64,000 nucleotides of DNA from Croceicoccus sp. Ery15 (lineage in GTDB: Bacteria > Pseudomonadota > Alphaproteobacteria > Sphingomonadales > Sphingomonadaceae), in contig NZ_CP087588.1 in NCBI RefSeq assembly GCF_020985305.1, forward strand, positions 496,001 to 560,000, given 5' to 3'. Position numbers and translations under genes: made by a program. Numbering within the stretch: the first letter of the stretch is position 1; every line of letters starts with the position of its first letter. The notes below the pieces were generated by a model. The model did not search any database. It saw only the letters and a list, made by a program, of their open reading frames with translations, and had not been told where the DNA came from. Positions 46,073 to 54,966 of this stretch are shown piece after piece.

Positions 46073-46228
46073 ATGACTTACGCGAATGGCTATTTGCAGA
46101 ACGCTGCCGACGAGCGGCGCGCTGCGGCGCGCGCTTCAACGCCGACTGTTAGGGATCATCACCTGAAGGCTGCCCGTCGGTGGGAAGCGCTGGCGGATGA
46201 AATATCCCGTCAGTTCCTGCCGCTTTAG
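46073..46228 (+). CDS. Small conserved-type cytoplasmic protein, unknown function
   Basis: A 51-residue protein, MTYANGYLQNAADERRAAAR followed by HHLKAARRWEALADEI, a helical pattern I associate with short conserved alphaproteobacterial proteins of unknown function. No signal or membrane segment. The ATG at 46073 has no strong ribosome site; the longer frame from 45845 lacks coding character. Confidence 0.5.
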   Translation: MTYANGYLQNAADERRAAARASTPTVRDHHLKAARRWEALADEISRQFLPL

Positions 46229-47206
46229 CTCCACGTCATCTTCTGGACAGCGCTGCCAAGTCTCCTGACAGCGCTCATCACACTCATCTGAGGAATACCC
46301 CTGACAAACCACGCTGCGCGCCCGGTGCTGACAAGGTTCGGCCCGGAACAACGATCGAAAAGCGCCGTCGTTCCGGACTGCCAGGATCGACCGGACAACA
46401 CATTTATCGACAGCGTCAACGGCAAGTTACGGGCGGAATGTCTGACCGTTCAATCTGCGAGAATGCGCTGCTATTGGCTTTTGCCATTGCCCATTTCAGC
46501 GTTCGCGTCGTTCCGCCCATCGAGCGCAGCCATTTCTTGGGGGCCTTGGTGGTGTGCGTTCGATTAGGCGAAACAGCTTCCTGTGCTGATACAGTCGACA
46601 CTCGGACGAAAGAATCCTGTCGTATGCGCTGTCTTACGTTCAGGAGTTCGACCCGCGCTTTAGGCAGGTGCTGAAGGAACTGGCATCGGGGCGATTGGCG
46701 ATGATCAATTCCCCGCGATTCGATGCGGCGCGGCACGTGCAGCTGAGCACGCGCAAAAGGTCTCGCCCGACGCGCGATGCGAACAATTTTCGCGACGTGC
46801 TGATGTCGTATCTTTCGGCGTAACCCGCCGACAAAGGTCTGTGCCGGTCTCGCGGCAGTAATTCGGACGAATTTGTGTTGAACAGGTGCTTTGACCTGCC
46901 CGTGTCGGCCACGCAGCGAAGGGCGATTTTCTCGAATCAATTGGCACAAATGGTCCAATGGCAAGCCGCAGGGCAAACACTGCAAATTTCAGAGGAGCAT
47001 AGAGCGCCTGACCTGCGTCATGCCCAACAGGAATTGCCGCATCGCAGCATTGCAGAATGCGATCGTCCGGACACAGCGTTCGGTGAACCGAAGATATTAT
47101 CGTTGACCTTGGGTGTAATATCGATAGGCTGTCGTCAACAAAGCAACAAACATCACCGTTTCGAAGGACTCGATCACCGTGCCGCTGGCTGGCACGGAGG
47201 AAAAGG
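46229..47206. other. Decayed region with mobile-element debris
   Basis: About 980 bp without an intact gene. 46380-46440 encodes RPDNTFIDSVNGKLRAECL, a piece of the IS3-type OrfB motif around the third domain. 46590-46823 is an open frame lacking a start (ERILSYALSYVQEFDPRFRQ to NNFRDVLMSYLSA), the 3' end of a lost gene of unknown type. 46824-47206 shows nothing recognisable. Confidence 0.6.
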
Positions 47207-47662
47207 GTGTTTCCGATGGTTCGTGTTTGTCGTGACGGCATCAACTCCTGCCTCTCTATTCCGGCTCCGCGTCAGGCCGGGCCAACCGGAAAACGGCGTA
47301 TTCTGGCACTGGTTGGTGCGTTATGCAGCGCGCTTCTGGCGATGCCTGTCGGCGCCAAAGATGCCGAATCCCGCCTTGTTCGCTGCGGTGCGGCAAGCTG
47401 CCTTCAATTGTCCGGTTATCGCGATAATCCAGAGGATGCTGTGCTGGTCAACGGCCGTTCGGTCGCGGTTGAGGGTGACCGGCGCTGGCAAGTGCATATG
47501 CCATTGGATACATTGCGTAATTATGCTGATCCACATGCGCGTTCGATAGAGGTTTCGGTGGGCGAACGGCCCTCCCGCGAAGTGGTGGATCAGGTGAAAT
47601 TGCCCATCGGCCTGCTCGGCAATACGACTGGGATGGACAGTATCGTCGTGACTGCTGGCTGA
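47207..47662 (+). CDS. Secreted hypothetical protein
   Basis: A 151-residue protein with an N-terminal extension and membrane/signal segment (RRILALVGALCSALLAMPVG, about residues 26-45, cut near GAK) and a small mature domain with one Cys pair (RCGAASCLQLSGY). The GTG at 47207 is favoured because GGAGG ends 6 bases upstream; the ATG at 47216 is the alternative. No family recognised. The UrrA-like small secreted gene follows on the same strand after 158 bp. Confidence 0.6.
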   Translation: MFPMVRVCRDGINSCLSIPAPRQAGPTGKRRILALVGALCSALLAMPVGAKDAESRLVRCGAASCLQLSGYRDNPEDAVLVNGRSVAVEGDRRWQVHMPLDTLRNYADPHARSIEVSVGERPSREVVDQVKLPIGLLGNTTGMDSIVVTAG

Positions 47663-47820
47663 AGTCGGCCCCCGGAACAAAAGAATATTCCCTTGCGACC
47701 AATTGCTTCCCGCACCCGCGAAGCCGCAGAAAACCGCCAATTCTTGCAAGGCTAGGCCCATCGGCCTATATGCCTGTCCAGCCGTCAGAGAGCGGCGAGG
47801 AGTATACGCAGGAGTTGATG

Positions 47821-48159
47821 ATGAAGAAGGGCCTTTTGGTCGCAGCCGCTTGCTGCATGGCAAGTTCGGCATGGGCCGCCACGGGCGATCCGGTCGCAAG
47901 CGATCCGTTTGTGCAGCAAGCCGCCGAACTGCGGCTGGACGGGATCGATTTCACCACTGTCGAAGGCCAGAACCGCCTTGCCATCCGCATGGACGATGCG
48001 GCGCGGGCCGTTTGCGGTGACCGGCTGGCCAGCGTGCACCTTGCCGTCGCAAGGCAGGCGCGCGAATGCGAAGTGCAGGTAAAGGCTAACATCCGCAACC
48101 AGATCGAGCAGCGTATGGCTGCCGGCGAAGATGGCATGCGGCTGGCCTCGAGCCAGTAA
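47821..48159 (+). CDS. UrrA-like small secreted protein
   Basis: A 112-residue protein with a signal peptide (LLVAAACCMASSAWA|A) and a mature helical domain with two cysteines in the arrangement AARAVCGDRL / RQARECEVQV. The pattern (a strand, then RMDDAARAVC and a final C) resembles the UrrA family of sphingomonad/caulobacter periplasmic proteins, whose function is unknown. The second of two tandem ATGs (47821) has the better spacing to GGAG at 47811-47814. Confidence 0.65.
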   Translation: MKKGLLVAAACCMASSAWAATGDPVASDPFVQQAAELRLDGIDFTTVEGQNRLAIRMDDAARAVCGDRLASVHLAVARQARECEVQVKANIRNQIEQRMAAGEDGMRLASSQ

Positions 48160-48359
48160 CGGCCCAAACAATCGCTGCCGATTGTGTAGGCGGCAGCACT
48201 GGGATGAGGTTGCTATCCGGCCCGAAGCAAGCTTGCGTTTGCTTCGCCGGATAACACTTCATATGCTGCGGCGATGAATGTCGCGCAGCCTGAATTTCCG
48301 CCATTTCCTGTCCATTCCGGTGCCTTGCGCAGCCGCGCCGCGCGTGACTGGCAGGCGGC

Positions 48360-49928
48360 ATGACGATGGGCGATCTGCAAGCGGACGCACGCGCCGCGCT
48401 GGAACGGGGCGATCTGGCCGCCGCCGCCAGTGCCGCAAGGGAACTGGTTCACAGCGAACCGGCCAATCCGGCAGGTTATTTCCTGATGGGCGTCGTCGCG
48501 GGAGAGGCGGGTCAGGTCGCCAAGTCGGTGCCCATGATCCACGCGGCGATAGAACGCGGCGAACAGACCGAGCATTGGGCCCATCTGGCCAAGATGCTGA
48601 TTCTGCTGCGCCGCGATGGGGAGGCTGCACAGGCCGCGAAAAAGGCGCTGGCGCTGGCGCCCGATGATGCCATGACATGCGATACGATCGGTTGCGTTCT
48701 GGTGCGGCTGGGCGATCACGAAGGGGCACTGAAGCCGTTCCGTTCGGCCGTTGCGGCGCGGCCCGATCATCTGGAATTCCGCTATAATCTGGCCGCAGCG
48801 CTCGGCTTTACCGGCAGGGTGGAAGATGCGCGCGAGCAATACGAGCATATTCTGGCCGATGATCCGGGGGATGCGCGCACGCATTACGCGCTGGCGATCC
48901 TGTCGCGGCAGGGCAAGGACCGCAATCATATCCCCCGCTTGCAGGCCGCATTGGCCAAGGCGGCGCGGCCCGACGATGCGCTGCGCATCCGTTATGCGCT
49001 GGCCAAGGAGCTTGAGGATATCGGCGATGCCAGCGCGTTTTCGCATCTTTCCGCTGCGAATGAGCAGCAGAAGCGCGCGCTGAATTATGATTTTGCGCAG
49101 GACGCTGCCATTTTTGACTCGCTGGAGGCGCTGTTTGGCGCATGTCCGCCGCAAGATGGCGCGGGCCTGGCCGGACCGAACCCGATTTTCGTGATCGGCA
49201 TGCCGCGCACCGGCACCACGCTGGTCGACAGGATCCTGTCGTCGCATCCCGACGTATGTTCGGCGGGCGAATTGCAGGCCATGCCGCTGGCACTGAAACG
49301 GCTGGCGGGAACGGCGTCGCGCACTATCATCGATCCTGCAACGATCGCGGCCAGCGCGGGGATCGATCCGGCGGCATTGGGTGATGCCTATCTGGCGCAG
49401 GCCAGCCACCATGTGCCCGATGCGGGCAAGCGCTTTATCGACAAGCTGCCCGCCAATTTCCTCTATGCCGGCCATATCGCGCAGGCCTTGCCCGACGCCG
49501 CCATCGTTTGCCTGCGACGCGGACCGATGGATACGGTGTGGAGCAATTACAAGAACCTGTTCGCCAGCAATTCGGCCTATTACGCCTATTCCTATGATCT
49601 GATGGACATTGCCCGTTATTACGCGCGGTTCGACCGGTTGATGCAGATGTGGGAACGGCTGTTTCCGGGCCGAGTGCTGCAATTATCCTATGAAGGGCTG
49701 GTCGCCGATCAGGAGGGGCAGACCCGCCGCCTGCTCGACCATTGCGGGCTGGGCTGGGATGCGGCCTGCCTGTCGTTCCACGAAAACAGCGCCGCCGTCG
49801 CCACGCCCAGCGCCGCGCAGGTGCGCCGCCCGATCAATGCCGATGGCATCGGCAAATGGCGCGCCCATCAACAGGCAATGGAACCGGTGCGCAGCTGGTT
49901 TGAAACGCAGGGCATTCGCACCGCATAA
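48360..49928 (+). CDS. TPR-domain sulfotransferase family protein
   Basis: A 522-residue protein. Residues 1-210 form about five TPR helices (AARALERGDLAAAASAAREL-type; DHLEFRYNLAAALGFTGRVE; EQYEHILADDPGDARTHYAL). Residues 245-500 form a sulfotransferase domain with the PAPS 5'-phosphosulfate loop IGMPRTGTTLVDRILSSHP, the 3'-phosphate region RRGPMDTVWSNYKNLF and VLQLSYEGLV. This TPR-sulfotransferase fusion is frequent in sphingomonads and caulobacters and is thought to act on peptides or cell-surface molecules; substrate unknown. It converges with the TonB receptor gene across a shared terminator. Confidence 0.88.
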   Translation: MTMGDLQADARAALERGDLAAAASAARELVHSEPANPAGYFLMGVVAGEAGQVAKSVPMIHAAIERGEQTEHWAHLAKMLILLRRDGEAAQAAKKALALAPDDAMTCDTIGCVLVRLGDHEGALKPFRSAVAARPDHLEFRYNLAAALGFTGRVEDAREQYEHILADDPGDARTHYALAILSRQGKDRNHIPRLQAALAKAARPDDALRIRYALAKELEDIGDASAFSHLSAANEQQKRALNYDFAQDAAIFDSLEALFGACPPQDGAGLAGPNPIFVIGMPRTGTTLVDRILSSHPDVCSAGELQAMPLALKRLAGTASRTIIDPATIAASAGIDPAALGDAYLAQASHHVPDAGKRFIDKLPANFLYAGHIAQALPDAAIVCLRRGPMDTVWSNYKNLFASNSAYYAYSYDLMDIARYYARFDRLMQMWERLFPGRVLQLSYEGLVADQEGQTRRLLDHCGLGWDAACLSFHENSAAVATPSAAQVRRPINADGIGKWRAHQQAMEPVRSWFETQGIRTA

Positions 49929-49934
49929 AAAGAG

Positions 49935-49962
49935 GGCGCCTGCCGCAACCGGCAGGCGCCCC
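49935..49962. terminator. Bidirectional hairpin terminator
   Basis: Perfect 12-bp stem GGGCGCCTGCCG / CGGCAGGCGCCC with a CAAC loop, 7 bp after the sulfotransferase stop and 24 bp after the end of the converging TonB receptor gene. Confidence 0.8.
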
Positions 49963-49985
49963 ATGTGTGGCATTCAATCAGGCGA

Positions 49986-52463
49986 TCAGAACTTGATCCG
50001 CCCGTCGATCCCGACGGTGCGCGGGGTCAACACCACATTGCGGTAATAGCGCAGCAGCACGCCGTCGTTCAGCCCGGTGCGCGAACGGTCGTTGGCGACC
50101 GAGACCACGGCATATTTGTCGAAGATATTATCGGCAAAAAGGCTGACGGCGAACTTGTCGTTTTCAAAACCGAGCGATGCGCGATGCGTGACAAAGCTGG
50201 GCAGCTTGTCGCCATAGGCGCGTTCCCAGCCAAGGCGCGACACGACGTTGCCGCGATAGACGGCGGTCCAGTTCGCGATCACGTCGCCATCGGCCATCGG
50301 CATGACATAGGTGGCCCCCAGCGTGCCCGAATTCTTGGGCGAACCGGGCAGGCGATCGCCGTCTTGAGCGATCAGCTTGATGGGCGAGCTGGGATAGGTG
50401 CCCGCCGGATCGTTGATCGGGATCAGACCGTCGAAGATCGGATCGAGCACGCCGTCGCCATTGGCATCGACATCTTCCGACAGCTTGGCATCGGTATAGC
50501 TATAGGTGCCCTGAATCGACAGTTCGGGGGTCGGGCGGATCTGGAACGAGGTTTCGAAGCCCTTCGATTCCGCCTTGCCCGCGTTCACCGTGATGCCGGT
50601 CACGCCATAGGTGGTGGCCGATGCAACCTGCAACCCGTCCCATTTGATCAGGAAGGCATTGAAGTTGAAGGTCAGCTTGCGGTCGAACAGCTGCGTGCGA
50701 ATGCCGACGTCGATATTCTTCGTCTCGTCCGGCGCGTACTGGATTTCGTTCGGCAGGGCGCAAATGACCTGCGGACCGTCATACTGGTTGGGATCCAGCG
50801 GAATATCGGGACCGCAAGGCGCGACCCTGTTCGGTCCGCCAATACGATAGCCCTTGCTGTAAGTACCATAGAGCATGATGTCGGGCGTGATTTCGAACGA
50901 GGTGTTGAACTTCCACACCCAACCGTCCTGACCGGCCTCGCCGCCATTGGCAGTCAGGTCATAGGGGCTGAGGGGGTCGCCCAGAAGCGGCAGTGCCGCC
51001 GCGCCTGCGATTTCGGAATCGTAGTCGAAATAGCGCGCACCGGCCGTTACCTGCCATTGCGGGATGATCTGGAACGAACCTTCGCCGAAGGCTGCCTTCT
51101 CGGTCACTTTCGAAGTGACATAGCTGACATATTCAAGCGCTTCGGGATTGCTGTCCGTATCGACCCACGGGTGGTTGGGCGTATGCTCGGCATAATCGCT
51201 CTGGTACTTGTTCTCGTTATAGAAGCCGCCGACGACCCAGCTGAACGGGCCGCCATGGCGCGACACAAAGCGGATTTCGCCGGTCTTCTGTTTGCGTGTC
51301 GTCTCGCTCCCGTTCCACGCGGCAAAGGCGGGATAAAGCTCGTAACCATAGTCGAGGTCGAGCAGCAGGTCGGTCACGTCGCCCTCGGCCTCGGTCTTGA
51401 CCTCGGTATAGGCGCCGGTGGCGACGATATCGAAGATATCCGCGATATTGGCGTTGATCTCGGCGCTGGCCAGATGCGCCTGACGCGTGGTGGGTTCGGT
51501 AAAGCGGCTGGCGTTTTCATAGCGGCCCGTGCCCAGCACGCCGTCGCTGTTCGCCTGCGCGCCGCCCGTCTCGGTCTTTTGATAGGCATAGGTCAGGATC
51601 AGTTTCAGATCCTCGCTCGTCTGCATCAGCAGCTGGTTGCGCGTGGTAAAGGTACGCTCGTAATTGAGGTCCTTCTTCCACTTGAGGTTCGCGGCATAAT
51701 CGTCAGCGTCGATGCCGTCGACACCGCTGGGCTGCGGCAGCGAAATGCCCGGCTCCTGCACCAGAGTGGTGTAATCGATAAAGCCCGGCGTATCGTACCA
51801 GCCGGTGGCGGTGCGGAATGCGATATGGTCGCGCACGATGGGAATGTTCAGCGTGACATCGCCCTGATAGCCGAAATCGTCGCTGTGCGACATGGCCATG
51901 CCGCGTACATGGACCTCGCCCTCGATCACATCGGTATTGGGGCGGTTGGGGATATAGCGGATCGCACCTGCCAGCGTGCCCAGACCGTAAAGCGTGCCCT
52001 GCGGGCCCAGCAGCGTTTCGACGCGGTCGATATCGATCAGCTTGAAATCGTAATAGAGCGGCGTTTCACCCAGATAGGTGCCGAGCGCATTGTCATAGTT
52101 CGAACCGAAATCGCCCGTGTCCGACGCGCTGAGGCCACGCAGCACGATCTTGCCGGTCGACCCCGGACCGGTGTCGAGCACGGTCATGCCGGGGGTGAAA
52201 TCGGCGATGTCGCGCACGTCGTCGATCCGCTGGGCTTCCAGCTCTTCGCCGCCGATGGCGGTGATGGTGATCGGCGTATCCTGAAGCGTGGTGCTGCGGC
52301 GGGTGCCGGTCACGATAATGGCGTCGGGATCGGTCGCTGCGGATTGGGCGACGGCAGCCGTGCCGGTCGCTTCTTCCTGCGCCGATGCCTGCGCGGAAAA
52401 GGCACTGCCCGTCAGCACCGTCGCCGTCATCAGACCCAATCGAAATTTCGCGCAATTCGTCAT
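49986..52463 (-). CDS. TonB-dependent receptor of the nitrogen-acquisition locus
   Basis: An 825-residue receptor: signal peptide (cut near ASAQ), TonB box DAIIVTGTRR, plug domain (TPITITAIGGEELEAQRIDD-type; KIVLRGLSASDTGDFGSNYD; VETLLGPQGTLYGLGTLAGA) and a barrel ending VGIDGRIKF. No STN domain, so it does not signal to a FecR. The plug resembles receptors for organic compounds rather than siderophore types, but the ligand cannot be read. It lies 200 bp downstream of the hydroxylase gene on the same strand, possibly with its own promoter. Confidence 0.92.
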   Translation of the reverse strand: MTNCAKFRLGLMTATVLTGSAFSAQASAQEEATGTAAVAQSAATDPDAIIVTGTRRSTTLQDTPITITAIGGEELEAQRIDDVRDIADFTPGMTVLDTGPGSTGKIVLRGLSASDTGDFGSNYDNALGTYLGETPLYYDFKLIDIDRVETLLGPQGTLYGLGTLAGAIRYIPNRPNTDVIEGEVHVRGMAMSHSDDFGYQGDVTLNIPIVRDHIAFRTATGWYDTPGFIDYTTLVQEPGISLPQPSGVDGIDADDYAANLKWKKDLNYERTFTTRNQLLMQTSEDLKLILTYAYQKTETGGAQANSDGVLGTGRYENASRFTEPTTRQAHLASAEINANIADIFDIVATGAYTEVKTEAEGDVTDLLLDLDYGYELYPAFAAWNGSETTRKQKTGEIRFVSRHGGPFSWVVGGFYNENKYQSDYAEHTPNHPWVDTDSNPEALEYVSYVTSKVTEKAAFGEGSFQIIPQWQVTAGARYFDYDSEIAGAAALPLLGDPLSPYDLTANGGEAGQDGWVWKFNTSFEITPDIMLYGTYSKGYRIGGPNRVAPCGPDIPLDPNQYDGPQVICALPNEIQYAPDETKNIDVGIRTQLFDRKLTFNFNAFLIKWDGLQVASATTYGVTGITVNAGKAESKGFETSFQIRPTPELSIQGTYSYTDAKLSEDVDANGDGVLDPIFDGLIPINDPAGTYPSSPIKLIAQDGDRLPGSPKNSGTLGATYVMPMADGDVIANWTAVYRGNVVSRLGWERAYGDKLPSFVTHRASLGFENDKFAVSLFADNIFDKYAVVSVANDRSRTGLNDGVLLRYYRNVVLTPRTVGIDGRIKF

Positions 52464-52663
52464 TTAGTTCCCCCTAATCTGGGCCAAAACCTTCCCGCGT
52501 TCCGAAACGCGGGTGCGCATCGGCCCATGGGTTCCTGATCTGAATGGATCCTGGCGTTCACCGGCTGCCGGCTTTGCGGCTTGTCGGCTGGTGTCCGCTT
52601 GCTGCCCGTCCGTCCTTCTGCCGGGCAATGCGATCCGTGCTACTCCTGCGTATTCACCGGACT

Positions 52664-53644
52664 TCAGCCCGCTGACGGGGGCGAATTGCGCCCCGCCTTC
52701 CACCGGTCGATCACGGGCTGAAACGGAAACATGAATTGTTCATAGATCGACAGCCGCTTGCGTTCGTCCTGCCCCACGACAGAGGATTCCCCCTCGCGAT
52801 AGGTGCCGAACACGCGGTCGATGACGATCAGCGAATTGGCATAGTTACAGCGCGTATCTTCATAGCTGAGCGCCGTGTGATGCAGGCTGTGATGCCGGAT
52901 CGTGGTGAAGAAAAACGAATAGAACATCGGCGGATCGGACCGCACATTGGCGTGGGCAAAGCCCGAGATGACGCCCAGCAGGTTGATCGCGCAAAAGATC
53001 GCCGCCGGTGCGAAATCGAACAGCGCCACGACACTGAGCGTAATGAGGAACAATTCGATTGGATTGCCGACCGCGCCTTTCAGCGCGTTGAGCTGGGTGA
53101 TGTGATGATGCGGCGCATGGGTGAGCCATAGCGGATGGGCATTATGCATCAGCCGGTGCATCCAGTATTGCCCGAACTCGATGATGAAAATCACCGCCGC
53201 GACCTGAACCAGAAAGGGCAGCGCCAGCATCCACGGCGTTTCGATGCCCAGCGCTTCTTTCAGCAGGGCAAGCGGTTCGTCGGCCAGCGTGACCGTGGCC
53301 CATGCGATGACCGTATAGCTGAGCACGACATAGAACACGTCGGTCGCCAGTTCGCGCAGGTTGATGCGCCAGGTCGCATGGCGTTCGAAGACCAGTTCCA
53401 GCCCCTGTATCCATGCCATGATCGCAACGGCCACCAGCGTCAGCGTGACGGGGCTTTCGGCAATGTCGGTGGGGGCAAGGGCCCAGAACGCGGCGGCGAC
53501 GACCAGCGTGACGGGCGGGATCAGATTGACGAGAAGGGTTTTGACAGATGATGCGCGCCCAGCGCCCTGCGCCGCATCACCGGCCGTCGCGCCAGCCTGT
53601 CCGGCGGCTGCGGAAGCGGTGCTTTCGGCGTGCGTCTGGTGCAT
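52664..53644 (-). CDS. Membrane fatty acid hydroxylase/sterol desaturase family protein
   Basis: A 326-residue integral membrane di-iron enzyme. Four to five helices (LVNLIPPVTLVVAAAFWALA; VTLTLVAVAIMAWIQGLELV) and the complete histidine set HRLMH, HAPHHH and HHSLHHT. The family inserts hydroxyl groups or double bonds into lipids or related alkyl chains. The ATG at 53644 is chosen for the GGAGG 7 bases upstream; the longer frame to 53698 lacks one. A NikR-operator-like dyad lies at 53742-53769. Its link to the nitrogen genes is by proximity and shared operator form. Confidence 0.9.
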   Translation of the reverse strand: MHQTHAESTASAAAGQAGATAGDAAQGAGRASSVKTLLVNLIPPVTLVVAAAFWALAPTDIAESPVTLTLVAVAIMAWIQGLELVFERHATWRINLRELATDVFYVVLSYTVIAWATVTLADEPLALLKEALGIETPWMLALPFLVQVAAVIFIIEFGQYWMHRLMHNAHPLWLTHAPHHHITQLNALKGAVGNPIELFLITLSVVALFDFAPAAIFCAINLLGVISGFAHANVRSDPPMFYSFFFTTIRHHSLHHTALSYEDTRCNYANSLIVIDRVFGTYREGESSVVGQDERKRLSIYEQFMFPFQPVIDRWKAGRNSPPSAG

Positions 53645-53741
53645 CGAAAACCTCCATAGAGGACCGTTTTGGCCCTGCCGTGAAAATCCTCTCGCCATTC
53701 CCTCAACGCCGCTTCTCGGGCAGCTATGGGATACGGTACAG

Positions 53742-53769
53742 ATATTACGAAAAGCGTCAAGCGTATTAA
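53742..53769. promoter_or_regulatory. NikR-operator-like dyad upstream of the hydroxylase gene
   Basis: ATATTA-N16-TATTAA, the same half-site length and 16-base spacing as the dyads at 57214 and 60024, with one further mismatch. It lies 98 bp upstream of the hydroxylase start. Confidence 0.45.
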
Positions 53770-53922
53770 ATGGGGGTATGGTTTTGATGGTCTGCGCCAG
53801 TTAACGTATTGATTTTATCAATTTTATGATTTCGCCGGTAATATTCGCCGCGATGTCTTGATGGGCGACTCGTGTATACAAAGTGACAGGTGCGCCACAT
53901 TCCCCCTGGGCTGATTCTGAAA

Positions 53923-53967
53923 GGCGCGGCCGCCCTGTCCGAAAGGTCCGGACGGGGCGGCCGCGCC
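53923..53967 (-). terminator. Strong GC hairpin terminating the propeller-MBL operon
   Basis: An 18-bp stem GGCGCGGCCGCCCTGTCC with GGACGGGGCGGCCGCGCC (one G-T wobble) around a 9-base loop, 21 bp beyond the stop of the beta-propeller gene on the minus strand. Only a short T-rich stretch follows. Confidence 0.65.
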
Positions 53968-53988
53968 GCTTGCCATGGCTGGCCGGAA

Positions 53989-54933
53989 TCAGTCGTCTGC
54001 GGGCAGGGTCCACCACGACAGGGTCTGGTTGTCATGCGCCGATGTCCACACGCCGTCGGGCGTATAGCGGATTGCCCCGCTGCCCGCGGCCTTGCCCAGC
54101 CGCGCCTTGACCGCATTGGTCGCCGGATCGATGACGGCAAACACCTGATCGTCGGTGGTGCGCAGCCAGACAAGCCCGCCGCCGACATCGATATCGCCAT
54201 AGATCAGGTTTTCGCCCACAGCGATGCGGTCGGTCACGGTCATGGTTGCGGGATCGACGCGGGCCACGGTGCCATCGCCCTGTTCCTGCACCCACACGGC
54301 CCCTTCGCCCGCAGCAAGGAAGCCCGGCTGCTTGCTCAGTGCGACCTTGCCGGTGACCTTGTTCGTCGCCGGATTGATCTTTTGCAGCGACTGCGCATCG
54401 CTGCTGACGGCCCATAGTGCGTCGAGCCCGAACGCCAGATAGAATGTACCGGGATCGACGCTGACCGTGGCGATCACTTCGTTGGTCGCAGGATCGACGC
54501 GCGCGATCGCGCCCTCGCTGTCGCTGGGCACCCAGACCGAACCGGCGCCTGCCACCACATTAGTCTCACCCTTGGGATTGGCGATGCCGGTGGCGATGAT
54601 CGTTTCGACCTGCGCATCGTCCAGCCCGATGCGATAGAGATTGCTGTCGGGACAATTGGCGACCCACAGCGAACCCTCGCCAATGGCCATGGTGCCGCAG
54701 GGGCGCGGCATTTCCGTCGCGGCGAGCTTGCCGTCGACGCCCCATTGTTCGACCCTGCCGTCATTGGTGACCCATACGGTGTCGCCATCGACAGCCAGGA
54801 AATCGGCAAAGCCGGGCACGGCCAGTTCCTTTTCGACCATCTCGAATGCCTCGCCCGCCGGTTCTTCGGCAGGGGGCGAACCGCATGCGCCAAGCGAGAC
54901 GGATGCCAATGCGATTGCAACGGTTTTCTTCAT
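53989..54933 (-). CDS. Beta-propeller (YncE/Vgb-like) lipoprotein
   Basis: A 314-residue protein with a lipoprotein signal (ALASVSLGAC, Cys17) and six to seven repeats of a propeller blade: GEGSLWVANCPDSNLYRIGL, GAGSVWVPSDSEGAIARVDP, GEGAVWVQEQGDGTVARVDP, with DPATNEV/NPATNKV/DPATMTV motifs. Such WVAN...VDPAT repeats define YncE/streptogramin-lyase-like propellers. Lacks recognisable lyase residues, so a binding or scaffolding role is more likely than catalysis. It follows the MBL gene by 33 bp on the same strand and closes that operon before the terminator. Confidence 0.85.
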   Translation of the reverse strand: MKKTVAIALASVSLGACGSPPAEEPAGEAFEMVEKELAVPGFADFLAVDGDTVWVTNDGRVEQWGVDGKLAATEMPRPCGTMAIGEGSLWVANCPDSNLYRIGLDDAQVETIIATGIANPKGETNVVAGAGSVWVPSDSEGAIARVDPATNEVIATVSVDPGTFYLAFGLDALWAVSSDAQSLQKINPATNKVTGKVALSKQPGFLAAGEGAVWVQEQGDGTVARVDPATMTVTDRIAVGENLIYGDIDVGGGLVWLRTTDDQVFAVIDPATNAVKARLGKAAGSGAIRYTPDGVWTSAHDNQTLSWWTLPADD

Positions 54934-54966
54934 GCGCGTGCTCCTGTCACGGCCCGGACGCGGGCC

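Noticed and set aside
48213-49682. A 489-codon minus-strand open frame
   Set aside because: Antisense to the TPR-sulfotransferase gene; no coherent motifs.
49965-52538. An 857-codon open frame on the plus strand
   Set aside because: Exactly antisense to the TonB receptor at 49986-52463, which has a signal peptide, TonB box, plug and barrel. The long antisense frame is a by-product of high GC and codon bias.
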